From Phycisphaerae bacterium (lineage in GTDB: Bacteria > Planctomycetota > Phycisphaerae > Phycisphaerales > Phycisphaeraceae): DNA of 64,000 nucleotides. The stretch lies in contig JAUHYI010000001.1 in assembly GCA_030426385.1 (NCBI GenBank), positions 62,001 through 126,000 on the forward strand. The letters are read 5' to 3'. Shown here piece by piece: positions 20,638 to 28,598 of this stretch. The notes beneath the pieces were generated by a model. That model was not told the origin of the DNA and made no database searches. It saw nothing but the letters and a program-made list of their open reading frames with translations. Every line of letters begins with the position of its first letter. Position 1 is the stretch's first letter. Position numbers and translations under genes: made by a program.

Positions 20638-21576
20638 TTAGGCCGTGCGGTTGCGTTTTCGACCTGCGATCATGACCGCTCCAATCGTGAGCAAGGCCAG
20701 GCTTCCGGGTTCTGGGACAGTGGTTAAACCATCATAGATGGCATCAAAACCTGCGGTTGATGTGGTGTAATCATCGTTCCATAGGAGGTACGCGAAATCA
20801 CCGTTTGCCGATTCTCCGGTAGGGTCAGATACGCTCGTGGCTTGTCCGATGAAGATGGGCCATGAAAAATTGTCGGTGGTTGGGGTAAGGTCGGTGGACG
20901 TGTTTGAGCTACCGGAACTGCCATCGGCAATTTCGCGAACATAAACATGGGCTGTGTTCCCCACTGACCATGAAGCGGAAATCATGTACCACGAATCTGA
21001 ATCCCAGGTTGCTGAGTCAGCCAACGAAGTGGTGATAACAGTATTGCCCGCGACTCGAAGGAAGACGCCATTCGACTGGACCGCAACGTTCACACTACGA
21101 CTATTGCCATAAACGCGGTGTGCAAACAGGTAGTTGTTACCGGCAGCAGCACCATCAAAATTCGGACGGTATATCATCGTGAGAGTGGTGGTTCCTAAAT
21201 TGCTCGACGAGTCGACGAAATCTCGATACCGGTTGTTGGTGGTACCGGTGTCGAAACTTTTGAGACCACTGGTGTCAGCATCGTTGGCACGTGGCACGGA
21301 AAGCATGCCGGTATTAATGCTACTGATGGGCACCGTTGGGCCTGACGCGGCGGTACCGATGCTGGCGTTGTTGAGCAATTCGAATTGGCTGGTGCCTGCC
21401 GATTGCACCGCGGTGGTTTGACCGGAGCCGACATTTTGAAAATCCAGTTCCAGATAGGTTGCTGCTTGTAGCGACGAGGTTGAGGACATCATCACCATCA
21501 CGGCAGTCATGACCGTGAAAGCTGTGGTGGCGAATAGAGCCATCGTCGTGCTTGTGATTTTTTCGATGCTTCTCAT
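20638..21576 (-). CDS. PEP-CTERM sorted LamG/concanavalin-like protein of locus A
   Basis: A 312-residue secreted protein. The ATG at 21576 follows AAAGGAG at ideal spacing, which rejects a longer in-frame extension. The signal peptide holds MALFATTAFTVMTAVMVMM. The body reads as a LamG-like jelly roll (TTLTMIYRPNFDGAAAGNNY, SDSWYMISASWSVGNTAHVYV, FSWPIFIGQATS). The C-terminus is a classic PEP-CTERM signal: VPEPGS, a hydrophobic stretch (LALLTIGAVMIAG), then RKRNR. PEP-CTERM proteins are processed by exosortase and exported to the envelope or matrix. The lectin-like fold and its position between regulator and prepilin gene suggest a glycan-binding surface protein. Confidence 0.93.
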   Translation of the reverse strand: MRSIEKITSTTMALFATTAFTVMTAVMVMMSSTSSLQAATYLELDFQNVGSGQTTAVQSAGTSQFELLNNASIGTAASGPTVPISSINTGMLSVPRANDADTSGLKSFDTGTTNNRYRDFVDSSSNLGTTTLTMIYRPNFDGAAAGNNYLFAHRVYGNSRSVNVAVQSNGVFLRVAGNTVITTSLADSATWDSDSWYMISASWSVGNTAHVYVREIADGSSGSSNTSTDLTPTTDNFSWPIFIGQATSVSDPTGESANGDFAYLLWNDDYTTSTAGFDAIYDGLTTVPEPGSLALLTIGAVMIAGRKRNRTA

Positions 21577-21643
21577 ATCCAGCTCCTTTAAAATCTTCGT
21601 TTTAACTTTTCGTTTCAAAATTCGGTGTAATAAAAATGGCGCT

Positions 21644-22816
21644 TTACGACGCAGCCAATGACGTACTTTCAATCGTCGTATGCGATTGGCACGGCACAAA
21701 TGCTGGCGAAATGCGAATATCACAAGCCACGTGATCGTCCGACCATGGCTCATCAATCAAACGCACGATTTCCTGGGCCACCAGTTCCGGGTTTTCCGAA
21801 ATGCAGGGATATTCTCCCAGAAGCGCTGCCGTCGGATCTCCGACGCCGATCAGCTCAAGATCACGTCCGATTTTCAAACCGACTTGCTCAGCCGCAATCT
21901 TGACCGTGTCGAGCCGGAACGGCCGCCCCACAATTCCCGTCGGACGTTTCGGACCACTCAGCCAGGCCTTGAGTTGCTGCATGTGCTCCGGATGTCGACC
22001 CGACAAGGTATAAATCGTTTGGCCTGTCGGGAAATAATGCATCTTGACTGCGTGAGACAATTGACGCCTTTCACACGCATCCACCATCGCAAGAATATGA
22101 CGATTCACCTGGCGCAATTCAGCACTTTTAAAATTGCGCGTATTACGTCGAATGGTCGTCAATCCGATTGACTGGTGACCTCGATCCAACAAATATTCGC
22201 AAGCCATCTGATACATCTGGCTTTCGTGCGGATTAACGTAATCCCAACCGCGGTGAGTACTGCCCACACCACCATACGTACAAATGATTCGCGTCTGCGG
22301 TAGATATTGCTCGGCGATGGCTTGCCAAACTTCATTGGCTGCACCTTGAATCACGATGGCCTTCGGCGAGGCTACCTGCCAACTGCGAAACAAATGCGCT
22401 AACTGTTTATCACGGTCCGGCCCGGCACAATTGGCAATCGACAAATCCAATCGCGTCTTTTGCAACGCGGTAATCGTCGGCATCAAGAGATGAGTGGCGA
22501 ACGGCGTATCACGCGTGATGACCAAAAATACAGCCGGCCGTACTTTCAAACGAGGCCGATCATTCGAATCTGAAAACTCATTCGGCAACACTTTGTTGAC
22601 ATAACAGCCACTACGTTGATGAACGCGAATAAGCCCGCGATCCCGCAAATGCAACATCGCCTTGCGAGCCATCACGACCGACATCGAATACTCGTCTGCC
22701 AAACGACGCAGCGTCGGCAGTCGCTGACCCGACTTGTATTCCCCGGCCTTGATCCGCCGCACCATGTCTTCGACCAGCGGTTCAAGCATCGGACTTATTG
22801 CAACGGCATTCATCAA
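21644..22816 (-). CDS. GntR-type HTH regulator with LacI/GalR-like ligand domain, locus A
   Basis: A 390-residue regulator. Residues 8-75 form a GntR winged helix (MLEPLVEDMVRRIKAGEYKS, GQRLPTLRRLADEYSMSVVM, HLRDRGLIRVHQRSGCYV). Residues from about 95 form a periplasmic-binding-protein-like effector domain (FLVITRDTPFATHLLMPTIT, HRGWDYVNPHESQMYQMACE, LELIGVGDPTAALLGEYPCI). This GntR/LacI hybrid layout matches sugar-responsive AraR-like repressors. It heads locus A, 67 bp upstream of the PEP-CTERM start, so it probably controls the glycan genes. Its own promoter is visible (22878-22905). The effector is unknown. Confidence 0.92.
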   Translation of the reverse strand: MMNAVAISPMLEPLVEDMVRRIKAGEYKSGQRLPTLRRLADEYSMSVVMARKAMLHLRDRGLIRVHQRSGCYVNKVLPNEFSDSNDRPRLKVRPAVFLVITRDTPFATHLLMPTITALQKTRLDLSIANCAGPDRDKQLAHLFRSWQVASPKAIVIQGAANEVWQAIAEQYLPQTRIICTYGGVGSTHRGWDYVNPHESQMYQMACEYLLDRGHQSIGLTTIRRNTRNFKSAELRQVNRHILAMVDACERRQLSHAVKMHYFPTGQTIYTLSGRHPEHMQQLKAWLSGPKRPTGIVGRPFRLDTVKIAAEQVGLKIGRDLELIGVGDPTAALLGEYPCISENPELVAQEIVRLIDEPWSDDHVACDIRISPAFVPCQSHTTIESTSLAAS

Positions 22817-22862
22817 ATAAAACCTGCCAACTAAGACCCTGGCGACCCATTGCCGCGACTCG

Positions 22863-22881
22863 AAACAGATATAAAACAGAT
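22863..22881. promoter_or_regulatory. 11-bp spaced direct repeat near the locus A regulator transcription start
   Basis: AAACAGAT occurs at 22863-22870 and again at 22874-22881, one helical turn apart. The second copy overlaps the -10 element of the regulator promoter. This is a candidate operator for the GntR-type protein or for the adjacent AraC protein, since AraC proteins bind direct repeats. It is inferred from sequence only. Confidence 0.35.
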
Positions 22882-22905
22882 TATCACAAAAAAATCAAAT
22901 GTCAA
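22878..22905 (-). promoter_or_regulatory. Sigma-70-type promoter of the locus A regulator
   Basis: On the - strand TTGACA (22905-22900) is followed after 16 bp by TAATCT (22883-22878), preceded by TGA as an extended -10. A start near 22871 would give a leader of about 55 nt before the ATG at 22816. Confidence 0.6.
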
Positions 22906-23046
22906 CAAAATGCGACAAACAAACTCACAAGTACATTAATTACATAGACTTAAAAACACACACAAACCACACAGATCACAGCATGAAGCCTTGTTTACAA
23001 CCAACCGACAGCAAGTTGGCGACGCGACCGTGGACTAGACTGCCCG

Positions 23047-23931
23047 CTATTCATACTGAGGTTTGGCGGCTAGCTGGGAATATTGCCGCGGGGGAATGCC
23101 CACACGATTACGGAACGTACGGCTGAAATAGTTGGCATCGTGATAGCCAGCCAATCGGGCAATGGTGGCGATGCTCAGACTAGGATCGCGCAACAGGATT
23201 TTAGCGCGTTCGAGCCGTTGCAGATTCAGGTATGCCAATGGCGTAGCGCCGAACGCATCACGGAACACTCGGCCCAAATGTTCATACGAATACCCCAGCG
23301 GCGCCAGGACGGCAGGCAAGTTCGGCCGATCATCGCGTACATCATCGAGCAATAATTTAACGCGCAGCGCCAGATCGATCGCGCGGCCAGGCGTTCGCAT
23401 GCGATCCTCGAGCGGGCTGAATAATCGCAATAAAATTTCCAACAACGTCGCGCGACATGCAGCACGATTGAGCGTACCACCGGCAGACCAGCGGGCCATC
23501 AAGGTATCCAATAAAGCAAAGACCGCGCCGGGATCAACAATCTGGCCATGCATCGGACCGCGTGGCAACCAATGCGGAGCGCTTCGCACAGCGGATCGTG
23601 GCAGGGGTTCGTTTTGCCAGATGCAAGGAACATGCGGGCGTGTCCGGGGATGATTAACCCAATCAAAATGAACGCAATAGCGATGCACACTTTTTGCCCC
23701 AGCCACCGTCATATGTTTTTGATTGGGAGGCACAATCAGAAATGTACCAGGCATGCAATCAAATGCATGATCGTTGATTTCGACATGGCATTGCCCACGC
23801 GTAAAAACCACCAGCTCATGATCGGGTAGATAACGAATCGGCTCCACATGCCTGCGCTGCCATCGGCCTTGCCACGCGGTGTATAGGGATGGATTTATCC
23901 ACGACAACCAAAGAGGAGAAATGTCAGGCAT
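23047..23931 (-). CDS. AraC-family transcriptional regulator with cupin-like sensor
   Basis: A 294-residue regulator. The N-terminal half is an AraC-type cupin sensor (LVVFTRGQCHVEINDHAFDC, PGTFLIVPPNQKHM). The C-terminal 100 residues hold two HTH motifs (LPAVLAPLGYSYEHLGRVFR and SIATIARLAGYHDANYFSRT) and end with FRNRVGIPPRQYSQ, the AraC signature. It is divergent from the two MDR dehydrogenases (147 bp between start codons) and lies 230 bp downstream of the locus A regulator start. It probably activates the dehydrogenase pair, the locus A promoter region, or both. No ribosome binding site is evident, so the start may be off by some codons. Confidence 0.92.
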   Translation of the reverse strand: MPDISPLWLSWINPSLYTAWQGRWQRRHVEPIRYLPDHELVVFTRGQCHVEINDHAFDCMPGTFLIVPPNQKHMTVAGAKSVHRYCVHFDWVNHPRTRPHVPCIWQNEPLPRSAVRSAPHWLPRGPMHGQIVDPGAVFALLDTLMARWSAGGTLNRAACRATLLEILLRLFSPLEDRMRTPGRAIDLALRVKLLLDDVRDDRPNLPAVLAPLGYSYEHLGRVFRDAFGATPLAYLNLQRLERAKILLRDPSLSIATIARLAGYHDANYFSRTFRNRVGIPPRQYSQLAAKPQYE

Positions 23932-24078
23932 ATGATAAAAATATCAAAAATGTCCAGATTATGTCGAACCGTGCGATTGCGGGCGTGGAATGGATTCCGA
24001 TAGATTGGTTGCCACCTAACAATGTGACTATGTGTCGTGGTGTTGTTATGGCCATATTCATACCAATGGAGTCCTGCT

Positions 24079-25107
24079 ATGAAGTCCACCGCTATTGTGT
24101 TTGATGCGCCCGGCCAGGTTAGCCTAAAAACACTGGAATTACCGGATATCAATGAACGCGACGTACTGGTAGAGGTCGTTTGTTCCGGGGTATCGGTCGG
24201 GACTGAACGCTGGGCGTATCTGGGTAAGCGTGATGAAGTGACGTTTCCCAATATCCCCGGCTACATGGGAATTGGACGGGTGACGAAGTGCGGGGATCAG
24301 GCTGCCGCGCTGGGCTATGCCGTTGGCGACCATGTCAATTTTTTTCAGAGCCGATTACCCGAGCCTTACACTGGCAGCTGGATGGGATCACATCTATCAC
24401 ACGCGGTGGTCGACGTGGTGGCTGAGTGCGAACAGAATAATCCAGAAGAATTGGATGTGCATCGTTGCTTGAAATTGCCTGAGGGATTGGACCCGATTGA
24501 CGCGGCGTTGACGCAGTTATGTGGCGTGGCATTACGTGGCATTGAAATGGCAACGATTCCGGCAGGCGCCAATGTGTTAGTCAGTGGCGTCGGTGCGATC
24601 GGACAATTGGCCGCACAGATATGTCGATTGAAAGGAGCACGTGTTGTGGTGGCGGATGTCGTGCCCAGCCGCTTGGATATTGCTCGGCAGTGTGGCGTTG
24701 AAATGGCTGTGAATGTAAAAACGCAATCACTAGCGGACGTCACCGCAACGTTTGCCCCGAATGGTTTTGATGTCATCATCGATACGTCGAGTCAGCCGAG
24801 TGTGGTCAATGGCTTATTGCCGTTGTTGCGTTTTCGTGGAAAATTTGTGTTTCAAGGTTGGTATCCGCCGCCGTCGTCGCTTGACTTAAACGCGATGCAG
24901 TCTCGCATGGCGACGTGTTATTTCCCCTGCGCTCATTCCGGCGCAGCGGTGGCAGCGGCGATGCGATTGACTGCTGATGGACATTTACAAGTTCGGCCAC
25001 TCATCAGTCATGTGGTCTCGCCCCATGACGCGGTCGAAATTTACCGCATGCTGGATCAGGATGCGTCGGCGTCTTTGGGCGTGGTATTCGACTGGGGGCA
25101 ACTATGA
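24079..25107 (+). CDS. MDR-superfamily dehydrogenase lacking zinc ligands (BchC-like subgroup)
   Basis: A 342-residue medium-chain dehydrogenase/reductase. The ATG at 24079 follows GGAG. The N-terminal GroES-like domain has SGVSVGTERWAYLGKRDEV and PNIPGYMGIGRV, the SGVSxGTE pattern of MDR proteins without the catalytic Cys and GHE zinc motif. The Rossmann region is VLVSGVGAIGQLAAQI with VVADVVPSRLDIARQ. It overlaps the next MDR gene by 4 nt (ATGA), so the two form an operon and may act in sequence or as a heteromer on a sugar or polyol. The substrate is not deducible. Confidence 0.88.
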   Translation: MKSTAIVFDAPGQVSLKTLELPDINERDVLVEVVCSGVSVGTERWAYLGKRDEVTFPNIPGYMGIGRVTKCGDQAAALGYAVGDHVNFFQSRLPEPYTGSWMGSHLSHAVVDVVAECEQNNPEELDVHRCLKLPEGLDPIDAALTQLCGVALRGIEMATIPAGANVLVSGVGAIGQLAAQICRLKGARVVVADVVPSRLDIARQCGVEMAVNVKTQSLADVTATFAPNGFDVIIDTSSQPSVVNGLLPLLRFRGKFVFQGWYPPPSSLDLNAMQSRMATCYFPCAHSGAAVAAAMRLTADGHLQVRPLISHVVSPHDAVEIYRMLDQDASASLGVVFDWGQL

Positions 25108-26156
25108 ATAAAGCCCTCATCGTTACGAAAAATCACACGTTGGATTGGCGTGAAATTTCCGATCCGGTGCCCGGGCCCTACCAGGCGCTGGTGCGGATCA
25201 TGGGCTGCGGCATTTGCAGCACGACTGATCGTGAAATCATTCGCGGCCGCCAGCCATATCATTCGGAATATCCCTGCGTGTTGGGACATGAAGGGATTGG
25301 CCAAGTGATATCGATCGGCAATCGTGTGCGTACATTCAAACCTGGCGATTGGGTAACGCGACCCACGGCCATATTGCCCGGCACAACATGGGATGGCATG
25401 GCCAGTGGATGGGGTGGGTTTGCAGAATTGGGATTGGTGACCGATCGACAAACCATGATGGCAGATGGCGATTCGTCATTCGCCGACGACTACACCGCGC
25501 TGCGACAAAACGTCATCCACGCGGTACGCCCTCTGCGGGAAATGGTGTTGGGAATATCCTTGGCTGAAACCGCCAACTGGATCGGAAACCTCGGTAGCCT
25601 GCGTGACAAAACGGTCTGCATCTCGGGCACGGGCATTGCCGGGCTGAGTTTAGCGCTATGGGCAAAACTCTCGGGTGCGGCACTGGTGATCGTGTTGGGC
25701 CGACGTGCCTCGCGTTTGGATCTGGCGAAAAACATCGCGGCTGACGAAGCGATTGATGTCACGCAACAGGATGTGAAATCCGCTGTACATGGTTATACAA
25801 AATCGATCGGTGTGGATTTTTTCCTGGAAGCGGTGGGCAAGCCAGACCAGATCAACCTCGGCTTGAGTGTGATCAAACCCGGTGGCACGATCGCGTTGTA
25901 TGGTGTCACGCCAGGACAAAATTATGATCTGACATTCAGCGCCGGCTCAGGGCATTGTCAGATCCGACAGTTCCCCGCATGCGATCATCTAGCCTATCCA
26001 TGGGTGATGAATGCGATGACGCGCGGCTGGATTCCGGTCGATCAAATGATGACGCACGCATGGCCGTTTGCCGATTGGCTTCAGGCATTCGAACAGGTGG
26101 AACGCGGCGAAGTGGTCAAGGGATATCTAGAAATTGGAGCAAAAGCCCACCAATAG
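25104..26156 (+). CDS. Zinc-type MDR alcohol/polyol dehydrogenase-like protein
   Basis: A 350-residue MDR protein with catalytic-zinc features: MGCGICSTTDREI (zinc Cys) and CVLGHEGIGQVISIG (GHE), but no four-cysteine structural zinc lobe. The NAD-binding motif is CISGTGIAGLSLALWAKLSG, with ALVIVLGRRASRLDLAKNIA. Its start overlaps the preceding stop by 4 nt. It resembles sorbitol or threonine dehydrogenase-like enzymes of sugar catabolism in PVC bacteria. The context with an AraC regulator and glycan loci suggests oxidation of a free sugar or polyol. Confidence 0.88.
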   Translation: MNKALIVTKNHTLDWREISDPVPGPYQALVRIMGCGICSTTDREIIRGRQPYHSEYPCVLGHEGIGQVISIGNRVRTFKPGDWVTRPTAILPGTTWDGMASGWGGFAELGLVTDRQTMMADGDSSFADDYTALRQNVIHAVRPLREMVLGISLAETANWIGNLGSLRDKTVCISGTGIAGLSLALWAKLSGAALVIVLGRRASRLDLAKNIAADEAIDVTQQDVKSAVHGYTKSIGVDFFLEAVGKPDQINLGLSVIKPGGTIALYGVTPGQNYDLTFSAGSGHCQIRQFPACDHLAYPWVMNAMTRGWIPVDQMMTHAWPFADWLQAFEQVERGEVVKGYLEIGAKAHQ

Positions 26157-26588
26157 ATTGTGATAATTTTTCGGCAATTCGTACAACAGCCAAAAAAACA
26201 AATCCGGAGCACTGAATTCAAAGCCCTTTGCACGGCATGATTACTTTTACAATTCGTCGTATATACTTGCGTGTTTGCTCAATCCGAAATTCAAAGGCTA
26301 ACATGACTACTGGCAAGACCACCAGCAAATTCAAATTAGCGCGGATCACAGTGTTCTATCCACCTTATTTTCTGCGTCACATCAATACAACCAAACAGAC
26401 TGACCGGGCGCAACATTACAAACTTTCTACAAAATGGCCACAAGACCACCGGCACACTCTTTTGACCATATGAATGCCATCTATAGTTTTTCTCGATTGA
26501 TCAAATGTCACACAATCGAAGCAATTCCTTTTCACCTTGGGGACACCACCACACCCGGCGTCAAATTTATCCCAGCGTATTGGCGAAA
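26157..26588. other. Gap between convergent genes, no gene supported
   Basis: The gap lies between the end of the MDR operon and the end of locus B. It is A/T-rich with short unrelated frames only; an 81-codon frame at 26228-26473 has no ribosome binding site, biased composition or recognisable motif. No strong terminator hairpin was found by eye. Confidence 0.4.
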
Positions 26589-28571
26589 TTAAGGCTTGCC
26601 TTTGAGTTCATGCAATAAACGGGTTGCCGATTCCAGTATTTTTTCGGCGGATCCCGGCGCAGTTAGCGCCCATTGTGACGGATCAGTTTCATAGCCACCA
26701 ATGCTTCTGGATTCACGCGACATCAGATAACCAACCTGATCATTAGCTAACGCAATCGGACACGTGTAGACAAACGGTGAACTTCGCCGAATGAGCAACC
26801 CCATTTTCGAAGCCAGTTCACCAGGTATTCCCACGAACGCAAGCGGACCTAGCCGAACGCCAAGCATGTCAGTTTCAAACACCTGGCGCGAAGCAACCTC
26901 TGCAATCCACGGCATTGGATCCGAAGAACGATGCTGTATCACGTGCGAATCGACGGCGAGGTCTAGCTGGCAGGCTGCAAATTTCAAATCACCACCATCT
27001 TTTGTTTCTGCCCGGCCCAACAATTCCAGAATCGCTCCGTACAAAACACGTGCCTGATCAGGCAACTGATCATTTTCAAAACGATTGTTAAACGCCTGAT
27101 CAAAGCATGTATCCACGTCTCCCATGGCACCATTGAGTGGGACACAGGTAAACGCATCGCTCATATGTTGCTCAAGCCAATCTGCCGCATAGCCATGCAG
27201 ATCGGGAATCGGGTGGGTTGTAAAATGAAACAAGCACCCCAGCACGTTTTGCGAGGAATCCTCAATGCGCAAAACAGTGAGGTTCGTATCGAGCTCGCCA
27301 TCCACATCGACAAACTCAGGCTTCTGCTCGCATCGCCATGATGATGGCACCGCACGACGTACGCTGTATACCCGACCATCATTCATGCGTGCACGACGAA
27401 TGCGCGTCAATCCTGCCAACGAACGGTCCGCTACCGCGAGACGTATAGGCTGGATGGATGCAAGAGCCTGACGCACAGCACTACACACCGCCCGACCAAT
27501 CGAATCAATGAATTGCGCCGACTTGGTGGATTCTGAAGTCAATAACGGCACACCACTATGAACATGAGTGCAAGTGATCATGATCTGTGCTCCAGCCATT
27601 CCCGGCAACTGCGCGATGTAAGCACGAATGGCCGCGTGTTCCGAACGATTCAGACAGATTACCGTCAATGAAACGAGCACAAAACGTCCTGCATCATTTT
27701 CAATGATGCACACACGTGCCTTGAGCTGTGTTCCGTCGTGACTATGCGGCCATTGCGGAATATTAAAATCTTCTGATCCAAACGCGCCCCGGAGTTTTAG
27801 CGATCGTCCGTATGTATGACGCAACCAATTTGCACTTGACGTATTGTCAATTTTTTCCACATAGAACAACAAATCCTGCGCCATGGCTTGCTGCGTCAAA
27901 CAAACAATATCCCGCGTATCGGCCAGCCAACATTGAGCCGATCCGGCCTGGTGTGGTTTGAGACTGAGCTCCTGCTTGAGTTGTTCGCCCATCGCTTGGT
28001 TGCAGAAATATGGAAACGGAATCGGCTCGGCATAGTCAGGTTGATGCCTCGCAACATATCGCGTCTGCACATAATGAAACATCGTGCAAACCTCAAACCC
28101 TACGCCCAGAAGCAAGTAACGAGCATTCCATCGATAAAGCATATCCCAAGGCGATCCGACTCCGAAGGCACTCTTGCCCCATGGCGTCCATACGCCGGTG
28201 GCCTTAGCATGGCCACTGGTTAGTTCCAATGCTTTGGCACCCAACGCCGCCACGCTATGTGTCGGGTGGTTGCTACGAATAGCATCCGGATACTGTCGCA
28301 GCGCCTCGGTAATTGCGCCGACCTCCGAATCGCTACGTTTCACATCAAAAGGATCACGAGGAATTCCTGATGTATGCACAATCGTGGGCACGGCGATTGT
28401 GCCCTCAGGGCCAACCACTTGTAACAACGCATCAATCACAGCATTCGCACCGCCAATGACGTGACCAAGTTGGCTTAATGATGCATGAAAAAACACCACA
28501 TCGCCGGTCTTCAGTCCCATTCGCATAAAATCTGCAATCAGGTCTTCTTGTGTCAGTTGCAATGGCATCAT
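26589..28571 (-). CDS. Fusion of an AAC(3)/YokD-like N-acetyltransferase domain and a neutral-ceramidase-like domain
   Basis: A 660-residue protein with two recognisable halves. Residues 1-250 match the aminoglycoside 3-N-acetyltransferase family (DVVFFHASLSQLGHVIGGAN, GPEGTIAVPTIVHTSGIPRD, SNHPTHSVAALG with the conserved His). Residues about 280-660 resemble neutral/alkaline ceramidase-like amidohydrolases (ITCTHVHSGVP, LFHFTTHPIPDLHG, NGAMGDVDTC, candidate metal or active-site regions). No signal peptide is seen. It lies 27 bp after the GH42-like giant and is the last gene of locus B. An N-acetyltransferase joined to an amide hydrolase could act on N-acylated amino sugars or lipids. Antibiotic resistance is unlikely given the context. 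The activity is inferred. Confidence 0.82.
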   Translation of the reverse strand: MMPLQLTQEDLIADFMRMGLKTGDVVFFHASLSQLGHVIGGANAVIDALLQVVGPEGTIAVPTIVHTSGIPRDPFDVKRSDSEVGAITEALRQYPDAIRSNHPTHSVAALGAKALELTSGHAKATGVWTPWGKSAFGVGSPWDMLYRWNARYLLLGVGFEVCTMFHYVQTRYVARHQPDYAEPIPFPYFCNQAMGEQLKQELSLKPHQAGSAQCWLADTRDIVCLTQQAMAQDLLFYVEKIDNTSSANWLRHTYGRSLKLRGAFGSEDFNIPQWPHSHDGTQLKARVCIIENDAGRFVLVSLTVICLNRSEHAAIRAYIAQLPGMAGAQIMITCTHVHSGVPLLTSESTKSAQFIDSIGRAVCSAVRQALASIQPIRLAVADRSLAGLTRIRRARMNDGRVYSVRRAVPSSWRCEQKPEFVDVDGELDTNLTVLRIEDSSQNVLGCLFHFTTHPIPDLHGYAADWLEQHMSDAFTCVPLNGAMGDVDTCFDQAFNNRFENDQLPDQARVLYGAILELLGRAETKDGGDLKFAACQLDLAVDSHVIQHRSSDPMPWIAEVASRQVFETDMLGVRLGPLAFVGIPGELASKMGLLIRRSSPFVYTCPIALANDQVGYLMSRESRSIGGYETDPSQWALTAPGSAEKILESATRLLHELKGKP

Positions 28572-28598
28572 TCAAATCACATCCCGTTTAATCATCAT

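Noticed and set aside
21577-21756. 60-residue extension of the locus A PEP-CTERM protein
   Set aside because: It is Arg-rich, overlaps the end of the regulator and precedes a perfect AAAGGAG plus signal peptide start at 21576.
24079-26156. A second tdh-type threonine dehydrogenase pair
   Set aside because: The first protein lacks zinc ligands and the second lacks the four-Cys structural lobe of Tdh; only the gene at 62616 has both, plus kbl next to it.
26228-26473. 81-codon frame in the gap after the MDR operon
   Set aside because: No ribosome binding site, no motif and no neighbouring operon context.
26589-28571. Aminoglycoside resistance gene
   Set aside because: Although the N-terminal half belongs to the AAC(3) family, the fusion to a hydrolase and the glycan operon context argue for a metabolic role.
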